Shown: piece by piece, positions 45,783 through 58,400 of the stretch
Position numbering within the stretch: the first letter of the stretch is position 1
How the letters are laid out: each line of letters starts with the position of its first letter
Assembly: GCA_028015205.1 (NCBI GenBank)
Contig: CM051521.1
Span: forward strand, 96,820,513-96,884,512
Length of the DNA stretch: 64,000 nucleotides
Source: Mytilisepta virgata
Lineage: Eukaryota > Mollusca > Bivalvia > Mytilida > Mytilidae
Direction: 5' to 3'
Notes under the pieces: model-generated
What the model saw: the letters and a program-made list of their open reading frames with translations, nothing else
Told to the model about the DNA's origin: nothing
Databases searched by the model: none
Translations under genes and position numbers: made by a program

Positions 45783-46460
45783 TCGGGTAATCAACCGCTG
45801 CATATAGTTTTACATCTTTCTGCTTACAAAAATATTTTTTAGGGTTAATTACTTCGGTAGGGACTTATTCTCACGATATGTTAATTAATGTACATCATGT
45901 CATATTATAGTCAATTGAAATATTTACCCAAATGTGTAAAATGCATTTTCTACAAGAGCTCTTTCGAGAGTTTAAATATGTCAAAACCCTGTCAAGAGGT
46001 GTAACTACTAAGCATTCTTTTATATCGATTTTGATTCACTGTATTCACCGTATTTGCGTATTTCAAAATTTGATGTCTCATCAGCAGCGCTGATGGTAGA
46101 AAATGTGAAAAGCCTAAACAAACAATAACTCAAATCTGTATGTAGAACAGAGCTAAGATAAAAATGTAGAACTAAAAAACCATCTAGGGACAGAGCTATG
46201 TATAAGGTGTTAAAAAATTTCCTGATTTTATAATATTAAACTTTAGGGTATCAATTCTCTGACCAGTACAGAAATATTATCGACTTAGCTGCTGATACCC
46301 TCAGATTGGTGAAACCCTCGGGGACTTGAGTCCGTCAGCATAGACATCAAATCATTGGTAAAAATAATTTAACATCAAAATTGTAATGTGTTTTAAAAAT
46401 CGTCGTTAAAGTGTCTAAAGGAGTTCATAGGAAATTAGAGAGAGGCCTGAATTTGTTTTT
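45783..46460. other. Intergenic, nothing recognised
   Basis: No repeat or exon-like frame was identified. Confidence 0.4.
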
Positions 46461-47390
46461 AGGTCACCTGGCTATTGCCAGGGTGAGCTTTTGCCATCAC
46501 TTGGCGTCCGTCGTCCGTCCGTCGTCCGTCGTCCGTCCGTCGTTAGCTTTTCATTCAAACATCTTCTCCTCAGAAACCATTTGGCCAATTCCAACCAAAC
46601 TTTGCATGAGTGGTGTAGGGTAGGTCGTCAACAAAGTTTCCTCATTTAGTTCTGATTGGTCAAGAAACATGGCCACCAGAGGCAATTCTTGTTTCTGATT
46701 GACTGATTTTCAAAAATCTTCTCCTCTGAAACCGCTGGGCCGATCGGTTTGAAACTTAATAGGAATGATCTATGACATTTCCTCTACAAACGATCCTCAA
46801 TTTATTTTGATCTGACATAAAACATGGCTGTCGTAGCTTAAAATAGAATATAGGGGTGCATGTGTTGTTTTTGGCTTATAACTTAAAAACCGTTACAGAT
46901 ATAAAAAATCTGACATGGGGTAAAATTGATCAGCATGACAAGATCTACCTACCCTGAAATTTTGAAGGATATTTCAAAACCCATTTAGGAGTTATTGCCC
47001 TTTTTTCGTCAAAATTTTCAAAATTTAACATTTTTCGTCATTTATCTCAAAAACTATTTGAGATAGAAGTGAAATGTAAATTAACTTGAAAAATGTTTGC
47101 CATGTTGAGATCTACATACCCTGAAATTTTAAAGGAAATCCCAAAACCCATTTAGGAGTTATTGCCCTTCTTTGTCCCTTGAAGAATACTGTCCAGCATG
47201 TCGGCACTCCAACCTGGACTACCACCATCAGGGAACATATTTTAACATAAAACCTTATGAAAAATAAATCTTCAACAAATTTTCCCCTGAACAATTGAAC
47301 CAATTGCAACAAACTTGGTCAAATAGTTGATTAACTGTCCTATGAAAACCAGACTCCAGGTGAGCGATACAGGCTCTGGTGAGGCTCTAG
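46461..47390 (+). mobile_element. AGCTCACCTG element, copy G
   Basis: The 5' end after TTTTT reads AGGTCACCTGgctattgcCAGGgTGAGCT, with CGTCCGTCGTCC patches. The 3' end is CCAGGTGAGCGATACAGGCTCtggtGAGGCTCTAG followed by TTT. It has fewer cores than copy F; the shared blocks are near-identical. Confidence 0.9.
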
Positions 47391-48290
47391 TTTCTTTTAC
47401 TTAAAAAAGGATTTTCTTTGTTTATTTTTGATAGGTTCATATTGACGACCATAATTCTTTAGTCGTATTTATCATCATAAACCGGTAAAAAGTTGATTTG
47501 GTTACACAATGCTAAAATGTTGAAATCGAAGCTTTAAAAAGTTGAAATGCAGATTTAAATCCTAAATGACCAAAAACACTCGAAACAACCACCATACAAT
47601 TGTAGAAATATGCACAAGGAAGATAATCCTTATTTCTCCAAAACCAACAAACGTATGTAAGTTTTATGTGTTTGGTAGTATTGGTTTGAGAATTCGACAA
47701 ATGTTGCTTTGCTGGAAAACCAATACTTATGTTATAATTTGATTACGTAACCTAAATGGAAAGTGAAATTGTAAATATCATTTCTTCTTAGTTTCGCTAT
47801 AATGTGACAGACGATATCAAGTCTTCATATTTTAACCCAATAGCGTAAAGATTGGTTCTATTTATTGCTAATCAATATGCTAATGGAAATAAAGTCGTTA
47901 TTGTTTATAAAGAAACAGATATTACAACAAAAAATATCAGAATATTATCACATTTTCATTTTCTATTACACTTTACGATTTACTGCATGACAGATAAATG
48001 GAAATTTCAATGCTATCTCTGACGTAGGTATGCCGTGATTCATATTTGCGAAAGTAAATGAAATATAACAGGACTATAAATTCTCTTACTATGTTGTATC
48101 TCTAGATTCTATTTCTCACCGATTCTAGGTAGGTCATTAATATTCATAAAAAAATTAATGCACAAATCAATGTCGGAAAAAGAATGTTTTTTTTCCGGAT
48201 AATTTTAAGATACAAATATATATGATACTTATTTAGGGGTGTTGTGAGGGGAGGAACTCGGGGGGGGGGGGGGGGGGGGTGTTACACTTT
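47391..48290. other. Intergenic, no gene recognised; 20-base G run at 48260-48279
   Basis: AT-rich. The only notable object is the uninterrupted G run. Confidence 0.4.
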
Positions 48291-48296
48291 AGGGAT

Positions 48297-49605
48297 CGGG
48301 GGCGGTGTCTTCTGGCTATTCCAACATTTTAAAAAATAGTATTCTGGCTATTCCTACATGCAAAGAACAATAGGTGTTGTTGTAGTGGGTTATGTTGTTT
48401 TAGTAATTAGTCACTAATTAATTTTACAGGTAAATTTACCTGACATTTGTTGGATTCCAAATATTTACCTACATTTTTAATTGATTAAGATAAATAATCA
48501 TATGATAAATGATGTAATAAAATTTTGTGTTTGGCAACCAGAACTTGATCCACAATGGATTCAAGTTTCATGTAAAAACCAGAAGAGGTGACAGAATATA
48601 CTGGAAGTGTTAACTCCTAACTGTTCCGCGACGATAAACACACTGAACAACATACCTACCAGACTAGCTGGAAACCACACACATGAACAGAAAACGCACA
48701 GAAACACGGTTTACAGATTCCTTATAAAGACAACGATGACATCCACTCACTTGTACGACGTGCTGCTGTCCTACCTCTGTTACCCCCTGACTCAGTTGAA
48801 GACGTTTGGTTTGAAGCACTGCAAGACATCGACAACTCAGACACCAATGTACCAACTCTCCCGTTCACAGACTACGTCACCAGCTAATGGGTAGAGACTA
48901 ACCGCGACCTTTGGAACCACTACAGATGGGCGTAGAACTACAAATCATCTCGAAGGCTGGCATGGGAAGTTAAAGAAAATTGTAAAGGCCCCACACCCAA
49001 ACATCTTCAGCGCGAGGAAGCTGTCCATGCCTGTACTTTATTACAGTACCAAGCCGGGGGAAAACGTGTACCAAGAAAACGCAAGTACAGAGAAATCGAC
49101 TCAAGACTAACCACACTCAAGACCCGCCTACAGAACCAGGAGATTACACCTCTTCAGTTTGCTGATGCTGCATCCCATCTTCTGCACTTAGACTAACTTA
49201 AAATTTGAAATTTGAAATAGTGCTCTCTCATATGTGCTTTGACATTTTAAAGACTTCAATATATAATTAATATATTAATATGTGCTGTAAATGTTCATTG
49301 TGCTCCATAGATATGAATGTCATTTTATTTGTATTAAAATAAAGATATCTATAATTTACTCTTGTATTTGTTATAATGAATAAGAGAGACTCAGAAACCA
49401 GTGTAAGAAAAATGAATTATTCCCAAACACCATGCATGCCAACACACATTTACCTATGAAAATATCACATCTTGTTTTTACAGTACAAACAGTTATAATC
49501 CATTGTTTATACAAACATTCTGGCTATCCCTACATGAAATTCTTACTAATTAAGGTCTATAATTTAAAATGTTGGAATAGCCAGAATAAACCTCGGGGGC
49601 CACTA
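48297..49605 (+). mobile_element. MULE-type transposon remnant with inverted ends
   Basis: TTCTGGCTATTCCAACATTTTAA at about 48309 pairs with TTAAAATGTTGGAATAGCCAGAA at about 49564-49586. A second copy of the motif ('attctggctat.cctacatg') appears in direct orientation near 48341 and 49518. The FLYWCH/transposase relic lies between them. No target duplication was verified. Confidence 0.55.
48530..49196 (+). pseudogene. FLYWCH finger joined to C-terminal MULE transposase, degenerate
   Basis: Three frames are needed. First a FLYWCH finger: NGFKFHVKTRRGDRIYWKC, a shift, then NCSATINTLNN and NHTHEQ. Next RRAAVLPLLPP and DVWFEALQDI, FTDYVTS and a stop. After another shift RTTNHLEGWHGKL and HPNIFS appear, and finally LLQYQAGGK and a basic segment to HLLHLD-stop. 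This is the C-terminal pattern of MULE transposases; most of the catalytic domain between finger and C-terminus is missing. Not functional. Confidence 0.7.
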
Positions 49606-50488
49606 GCTGGAATTTTGAAACCCATGCACCCTTTTCATATTTTGAATCTGAAAAATTAGATACTATAATCTTATAATGTATTTTTTAATCCAAAAAGCAT
49701 AATTTACGCTGAAAACTGTAGGATAGTATTGATATTTTATGTTTCTTTACAGCTGATCAAAGTTGGTTATTTAATCAAAATACACTTAAAATTATACATG
49801 TATGAATATATAAAGAAAATTAATATAATGTTAAAAAAAGGTTAAGCATATAGGTAAACTTCCCTAAACGTTTAATACAAACCTACACCATTTCAAAACC
49901 ATATTACCAAGCCGTCCTTTAACCCATTTTCATGAAATAAAATCAGGTAAAAGAAAAGTAAATAAAGATGGTTTGATTAATGTTGAATTTTCTACCTATT
50001 TTTTTATTTTCTTGAAGAAAGAGGCCAGATTATTTATTTAATTTTTTCAAGGCCTTACAAAAACTGCAAGGCCTCCCCTCAGAATCAAATGGTCGTCCTT
50101 TGTATGCAATTTCCAAAGATATCTAGTACGTTATTCTTTATTCCTCTTATTCCAGACATTTTGTTAAAAGGGCTGGTAAAGGAAGACCCCGGAACTCACC
50201 ACTTCAAAAGTATTCCCCTATATAGTCAAACAAAAATTCAATTTATGAAGATGGTAGGGTTACAAATACTAGTACAAAGTGTACTGGTAAACTTGTTATG
50301 TACTATAAAGACGTCCCCCCCATTACACACAAACTCACTTAGAGTTATGATCATTTATAGACGTAATAATATTCAGAATCGAATGGTATTTATTTTTTGA
50401 ATAAGTTTAACAACACGTATATTCTTTTTTTAATCTTTACACCCCCTCCAAAAAAACGAATGCAAAAGTAAAATTATAAGACTTTTAT

Positions 50489-50554
<66 letters not shown>

Positions 50555-51537
50555 GTGTGTATACTATTGAATTCGGCATTAGTTTTAAAAGAAAGTTATA
50601 TAGGAAAATAGTTTAGTGCGGACTCCCGGGTCGCAAATATCCTGCAGAAGAGCTAAGCTTGTTGTAAAAGATGAATTTGGGTCTCGGGTTTCTGGTTTCG
50701 GGTTCGTTAGCTTAAGGTGTGTACCAGAGGTGTCTGAATCGTCCTCAGGGCATGGTTGTCAGATACCAAATGCCCGATTGGGAAAATAGTGGGCCAACGT
50801 GTGAAAATTAAATTTTCATTTGTATCCCACCCATCTCCATATTTCTCATCATTTCATATTCATTTTATAATTCTTTTCATGTTTGTAGTTCTTTTTTGCT
50901 TAATCGTAAAACACCAACTCACTCATAAATTAATTGTTAAATAGTAATTCAGTATGATATGAGCACTTTCAACATGGGTAAGCCCTCAATATTGTGCATT
51001 CCAAGCATGCTGAAAATTCCATTAGTCAATTAAGTTTATGGTATGTAAAAATATTTTATTGGCGGTGTGCATTGTATTTATATACCAAACCATATATTTA
51101 TTAGTTTCTAGTTCTTGCTTTTCTTTTTGGGAATGTTGAAGCAAGCTATAACTTTTTAATCCGAATTCACTGAGTTTTGAAGTAAATAACCAGTGCAAGT
51201 TTTGTTGTAAAGTATAGTTAAGTTCTATGTTATTTAAAGTGTTACTTGTTTGTGTATTTGAGCTGTGTAATCATAAATGTTTTTAAGTTTTATCCTTTTT
51301 TCTATGTTAAGATCCATCAACATTTCTTAGGGTTTTTTTCTAATCTCCGGAACAATTAAGATTTAATCATATTAAAATGGCTTTAATTCAAAAACATTAA
51401 TCAAACATAGAACGAAACTAACCAACCTAATTAGTTAAAAACTAATAAATAACAATTTATTAAATATAAATACTGTAACAATAAAAATCATGTGATAAAA
51501 ATTTAAAAAAAAAGATATTAATAACTTCATAAAAACT
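49606..51537. other. Intergenic, no gene recognised
   Basis: Short open frames (e.g. 50089-50400) have no motif. It contains the (TA)n tract listed separately. Confidence 0.4.
50494..50549. repeat. (TA)n microsatellite
   Basis: About 28 uninterrupted TA units. Confidence 0.95.
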
Positions 51538-54500
51538 GTGTAGGTACACTCCAACTGAATTGTCACTTAGTCACTATACAAGTTCTATAACTCATCACTG
51601 ACTGTAGGTAGGCACACTACAACTCTCTCTTAGGTCACTATACCAGTTATATAACACATCACTGACTGTAGGTAGGTACACTACAACGCTTTCTAAGTCA
51701 ATATACAAGTTCTATAACTCATCACTGACTGTAGGTAGGTGAACTACAACTCTCTCTTAGGTCACTATACAAGTTTACAACTCATCACTGACTGTAGGTA
51801 GGTACACTACAACTCTCTCTTAGTCACTATACAAGTTCTATAACTCATCACTGACTGTAGGTAGGTACACTACAACGCTCTCCTTAGTCACTATACAAGT
51901 TCTATAACTCATCACTAACTGTAGGTAGGTACACTACAAATCTCTCTAAGTCCCTATACAAGTTCTATAACTCATCACTGACTGTAGGTAGGTACACTAC
52001 AACGCTCTCTTTAGTCACTATATAAGTTCTATAACTCATCACTGACTGTAGGTAGGTGCACTACAACTCTCTCCTAAGTCACTATACAAGTTCTATAACA
52101 CATCACTGACTGTAGGTAGGCACACTACAACTCTCTATAAGTCACTATACAAGTTTTATAACCCATCACTGACTGTAGGTAGGCACACTACAACTCTCTA
52201 TAAGTCACTATACAAGTTTTATAACCCATCACCTACTGAAGGTAGGTGCACTACAACTCTCTCTTAGGTCACTATACCAGTTATATAACACATCACTGCC
52301 TGTAGGTAGGTACACTACAACGCTTTCTAAGTCAATATACAAGTTCTATAACTCATCACGGACTGTAGGCAGGTGAACTACAACTCTCTCTTAGGTCACT
52401 ATACAAGTTTACAACTCATTACTGACTGTAGGTAGGTACACTACAAATCTCTCTGAGGTCACTATACAAGTTCTATAACTCATCACTGACTGTAGGTAGA
52501 TACACTACAACGCTCTCTTTAGTCACTTTACAAGTTCTATAACTCATCACTGACTGTAGGTAGGTGCACTACAACGCTCTCTTTAGTCACTATATAAGTT
52601 CTATAACTCATCACTGACTGTAGGTAGGTACAGCACAACTCCCTCTAAGTCACTATACAAGTTTTATAACCCATCACTGACTGTAGGTAGGTACAGCACA
52701 ACTCTCTCTTTAGTCACCATACAAGTTCTATAACACATCACTGACTGTAGGTAGGTGCACTACAACTCTCTCCTAAGTCACTATACAAGTTCTATAACAC
52801 ATCACTAACTGTAGGTAGGTACAGCACAACTCCCTCTAAGTCACTATACAAATTTTATAACCCATCACTGACTGAAGGTAGGTGCACTTCAACTCTCTCT
52901 TAGGTCACTATACAAGTTCTATAACTCATCACTGACTGTAGGTAGGTGCACTATAACTCTCTCCTAAGTCACTATACTAGTTCTAAAACTCATCACTGAC
53001 TGTAGGTAGGTACACTACAACTCTGTCTGAGGTCACTATCAAGTTTACAATTCATCACTGACTGTAGGTAGGTACAACTAAACTCTCTCTTAGGTCACTA
53101 TACAAGTTCTATAACACATAACTGACTGTAGGTAGGCACACTACAACTCTCTATAAGTCACTATACAAGTTTTATAACCCATCACCTACTGAAGGTAGGT
53201 GCACTACAACTCTCTCTTAGGTCACTATACCAGTTATATAACACATCACTGACTGTAGGTAGGTACACTACAACTCTCTCTTAGGTCACTATACAAGTTT
53301 ACAACTCATCACTGACTGTAGGTAGGTACACTACAACCCTCTCTTAGTCACTATACAAGTTCTAAAACTCATCACTGACTGTAGGTAGGTACACTACAAC
53401 GCTCTCCTTAGTCACTATACAAGTTCTATAACTCATCACTAACTGTAGGTAGGTACACTACAAATCTCTCTAAGTCACTATACAAGTTCTATAACTCATC
53501 ACTGACTGTAGGTAGGTACACTACAACGCTCTCTTTAGTCACTATATAAGTTATATAACTCATCACTGACTGTAGGTAGGTGAACTACAACTCTCTCCTT
53601 AGTCACTATACAAGTTCTATAACTCATCACTGACTGTAGGTAGGTGCACTATAACTCTCTCCTAAGTCACTATACTTGTTCTAAAACTCATCACTGACTG
53701 TAGGTAGGTACACTACAACTCTCTCTGAGGTCACTATCAAGTTTACAACTCATCACTGACTGTAGGTAGGTACAACTTAACTCTCTCTTAGATCACTATA
53801 CAAGTTCTATAACACATAACTGACTGTAGGTAGGCACACTACAACTCTCTATAAGTCACTATACAAGTTTTATAACCCATCACCTACTGAAGGTAGGTGC
53901 ACTACAACTCTCTCTTAGGTCACTATACCAGTTATATAACACATCACTGACTATAGGTAGGTACACTACAACGCTTTCTAAGTCAATATACAAGTTCTAT
54001 AACTCATCACTGACTGTAGGTAGGTGAACTACAACTCTCTCTTAGGTCACTATACAAGTTTACAACTCATTACTGACTGTAGGTAGGTACACTACAAATC
54101 TCTCTGAGGTCACTATACAAGTTCTATAACTCATCACTGACTGTAGGTAGATACACTACAACGCTCTCTTTAGTCACTTTACAAGTTCTATAACTCATCA
54201 CTGACTGTAGGTAGGCACACTACAACTCTCTATAAGTCACTATACAAGTTTTATAACCCATCACCTACTGAAGGTAGGTGCACTACAACTCTCTCTTAGG
54301 TCACTATACCAGTTATATAACACATCACTGACTATAGGTAGGTACACTACAACGCTTTCTAAGTCAATATACAAGTTCTATAACTCATCACTGACTGTAG
54401 GTAGGTGCACTATAACTCTCTCCTAAGTCACTATACTAGTTCTAAAACTCATCACTGACTGTAGGTAGGTACACTACAACTCTCTCTGAGGTCACTATCA

Positions 54501-55007
54501 AGTTTACAATTCATCACTGACTGTAGGTAGGTACAACTAAACTCTCTCTTAGGTCACTATACAAGTTCTATAACACATAACTGACTGTAGGTAGGTACAC
54601 TACAACGCTCTCTTTAGTCACTATATAAGTTCTATAACTCATCACTGACTGTAGGTAGGTACAGCACAACTCCCTCTAAGTCACTATACAAGTTTTATAA
54701 CCCATCACTGACTGTAGGTAGGTACAGCACAACTCTCTCTTTAGTCACCATACAAGTTCTATAACACATCACTGACTGTAGGTAGGTGCACTACAACTCT
54801 CTCCTAAGTCACTATACAAGTTCTATAACACATCACTAACTGTAGGTAGGTACAGCACAACTCCCTCTAAGTCACTATACAAGTTCTATAACCCATCACT
54901 GACTGTAGGTAGGTACAGGACAACTCTCTCTTTAGTCACTATACAAGTTCTATAACACATCACTGACTGTACGTAGGTACTCTAAAACTCTCTCTTTAGT
55001 CACTATA
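51538..55007. repeat. ~63-bp minisatellite array, about 55 copies
   Basis: The consensus unit runs 'cactgactgtaggtagg', 'tacactacaactctctctta', 'gtcactatacaag', 'ttctataactcat'. Variants (tacagcacaactccctc, cctactgaaggtaggtgc, ataccagttatataac) recur in fixed order several times (e.g. near 52190, 53160, 53870 and 54240), which shows multi-monomer block duplication. Confidence 0.95.
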
Positions 55008-55330
55008 CAATAAAAAGGACAAATATACCTAAGGAGCAATCAAACGTAATCCATTGGACAGACAAACCCGGGAAGGCAAACGAACAACCACAAGCACAAC
55101 AAATAAACACAGAAAACTAAAAACAATGAACAACACGAACTCCTATAAAAACCAGGAGTGAACCCAGGTGCTCCGGAAGGCTAAGCAGTTCCTGCTCCAT
55201 ATACGGCACCCGTCGTGAAGTTCAACAAAGTCAATCCGGTGGAAGTCACAAATCGTAGGAGGCACATGAAAGGTTACGACAGTGGGAACAGGTCCAACAT
55301 CATCTTAGATATTGGAACAATAAAAAATGT
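55008..55330. repeat. Dispersed repeat, uninterrupted copy
   Basis: Same family as 37526-37782 plus 41211-41290. It directly abuts the last minisatellite monomer. Its 'ggaggcacatgaaaggttacgac' is the empty-site equivalent of the Polinton-derived insertion point. Confidence 0.8.
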
Positions 55331-55449
55331 CAAAAAACTGAGACACACTAAGAATTTATCATACTAAGTTTTATTAAATTCTGTTCAGTAGTTGCAGAGG
55401 AGATGATTTTGGAAAAATTGTTAACAGATGGCAGATACAGATAGAAAAC

Positions 55450-58400
55450 CTATTTTGTTAGTAATTGTCTAAAAATTCTGGATGACTTTCTTGCTTCCTT
55501 CATGTTTGTTTCTGTGGCTTTACAAATGTTATTGGCCTCAGCATATGATGAAGCAGATTTCTCCACAAGTAATGCCACTAAGAATTCCTTGTATACAATG
55601 TAATACAAGTAGCTGGAAGATAAGCTGAAAAATAAAAATAATGCATCAAATACTTGTTTAAAAACTTCTTAGACATTTTAATAAACAAACAGACCAACAA
55701 AAAAAAACATTGTATGTAGAGATCTAAAATCTAAACTGATTTAAATTATAAATAATTATATCAATTTAGTTTTTATTTTAATCTCATGAGATGTTACTGT
55801 ACCGACTTATAAGAACCCAAGTTATGATTACCACACAAAAAGCAACCACCCTGGGATGTTAATATAACATTCCGAACACAATTAGAATAACATATTCTAG
55901 TAGAAAGCAAATCTGCAAAACTGATTATGACAAGATTGCCATTGTTAAAAAATGACCTAATTAATATTTATATTACACTCAATCTTACTCATAGGTTTTA
56001 AATATGTCCACCAATTCTTTGTTGTTTACATTCCTCAGAAGATGACTTATCTTGGTGTAAGGGTGTCTACAATAAATAAAACAAGGAATATAACAAACAG
56101 TCTTCTTACAGTGAAAAAAAATCATATCTTTACTCCAAAAAGTCTAAAGATTTCTCAATGACATGATTTTGTAAAATGGATTAAGGTGGTTTAGGGGTAT
56201 AAAACTGAGCATCTTTTTCGACATCTTGCAAATTTTTAGTCTTCATTTCAATTAAAATAATACAAGAGATGGAACATTTAATTCTTTATTCTATTTATTG
56301 ATGAAATAAGTAATAGACAACCATTTAAAAAAATTATTAAGCTTTTTCTAAAAAGTTCTTTTTCAGAGGAGACAATTGGCAGGAAAATGAGTGACAAATT
56401 TCTATATAGAAAAGTATAAAAAAAAATTTTAAGATTTAGAAAAGAAGTTTCAGTTTTTTTCATGTTTTTCAAAAGATACTATATAAGACTTGTTATTGTC
56501 AAATATTACTAAAACCTGATGGGTTTCCAACGTATAACTCTTTTCCTTTTATAATCTATTGAAAAACAAAACTTTAAGTCACCAACTTCACAAGGTCATA
56601 GATCTGTAGAAAGGTCTGCATTTTATACTTACTTAGGGTCTTTAACAGTGTACATCATCTCCTTCATCAACCTCATTTGCAGGTATCTTACAGCCTGAAA
56701 ATATTAAGATAGTAAACTTCAATTTTTTATTAATTTGAAAGAATTAATAAATGTTTGATCTTGTTCAGATTATTGTTTGGAATTATCATTCATCTTATGA
56801 TTTTAACCTCAAAGTGGTAAACCGATGCCATGGTATGTTTACCTTCATTGAAAGTTAATTGAAGAGGATACTGTGGTATGCAGGGTTGTAAAAAATAGCA
56901 AGAAAAATCTTAGTTCTGATTAAGCCTGTTTTTGGACGTAACGTGTCGACAAGTTAAATAAATATTTTGTTGTTATCTGAATTTGTTGTTGTTAACTATT
57001 CTTAGACCTTATGATTTTATTTTAAAGTAAAGAGCAAAAACAATTTCCATTTTCCAGAAAACTGATGACCAATGATAATAGATTTTACATGCCATGCAAC
57101 GTATGTGTAAATTTTTCGTCTTACACTTTGCAGTCAGACTTTGATTTTTATATGACTACAATGGACAGTGGCCACAACTGAATGAACTATACCGTTTGTT
57201 TTACAACATCTACTCCAAAGTTAAATGTAGATCGTTCCCTGTTATAAACTTCAGTAGGTTTTTGAACAAACTCATGGTGCCTTTGATGATGTTCTTCTTT
57301 GCTATAAAATCATAAAGTATATATTACTATCTAGAAAATGACGTTGTTACAGTTTATTCATAATTTTTGTGTTCATATATAATGCATTATAAATAATATA
57401 ATTTATTCAAAAGTCATTCTTGCTTAATTTTAATTTTTTTTCATTATTTTATTCCTTGCGCAAGTTTGAACAATTTTTATTCATTACATATCTTGTCTAA
57501 TATATATGATGGTAAATAAAGGTAATAACAAAATTACCGAACTTGGAGGATCAATCTAAATGTCCAAGACAAAAGACAAAACATGTAAGACATACTGGAA
57601 ATATTATAGATTGCAATGGTCCTCACTTGGTACAGTGATTAGACCAGGGTAAACAAGACTCTCTAGATTTAATAAAACTTTAAATATTGTGATGGTTTGG
57701 CCATAAAAATCATGAATTTGGATCAAGAATTTTAGAAAATTTTTATATGTATGGAAGTGTTGGAATATGACAAAAATCAGCAACATTAAGAGTATCCATC
57801 CTTAACAATAAACTTACCAACTGATTATTTCACAATTCATCATATGTAGTAAATGTTCTTTTATCTGTAGGTACTGAAAAAATTTTAAAAAATGCAGACC
57901 CCAATAACAGACAAAGCGATTTATATTTGTAAAACTTGAAAATTGATGAAAAAAAATTATAACTAAACTACAAAAAAATAGGATTTAAAAAGAATATGTC
58001 CAAAAGATATAATGCCCTTTCTTGCAACATCTGGGATGGACAGACAGACAAACGGACCTGAACACTATATGCCCCTACTTTCGTAAATACCATAATTAAA
58101 GTCATCCTTTCTAGTCTTTTTGCAGCATTTTCATGTACTTACATTTTTCATGACCACTTCCTTGGTAATGGGTTTAAGCTGGTCATCCTCATCATCACAT
58201 TCATCTGAATCTTCCTCCTCCAAACTTGTTGAGCAATAAGGGTGGGATGACTCTGAGGAAGAAATCTCAGGAGATGGCGATACTTCTATGTCCTGGACAG
58301 AAGCAGTATTGGATAAAATGTCTGCATCTGGAGATAAAATCTCTTGTGCTGTGCACACCTCTTCCATGGAATCTTAAAAATAACAAAAAATTAAGAGATA

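Noticed and set aside
51538..55007. CRISPR-like array
   Set aside because: Units are contiguous tandem copies without unique spacers, in a eukaryotic intergenic region.
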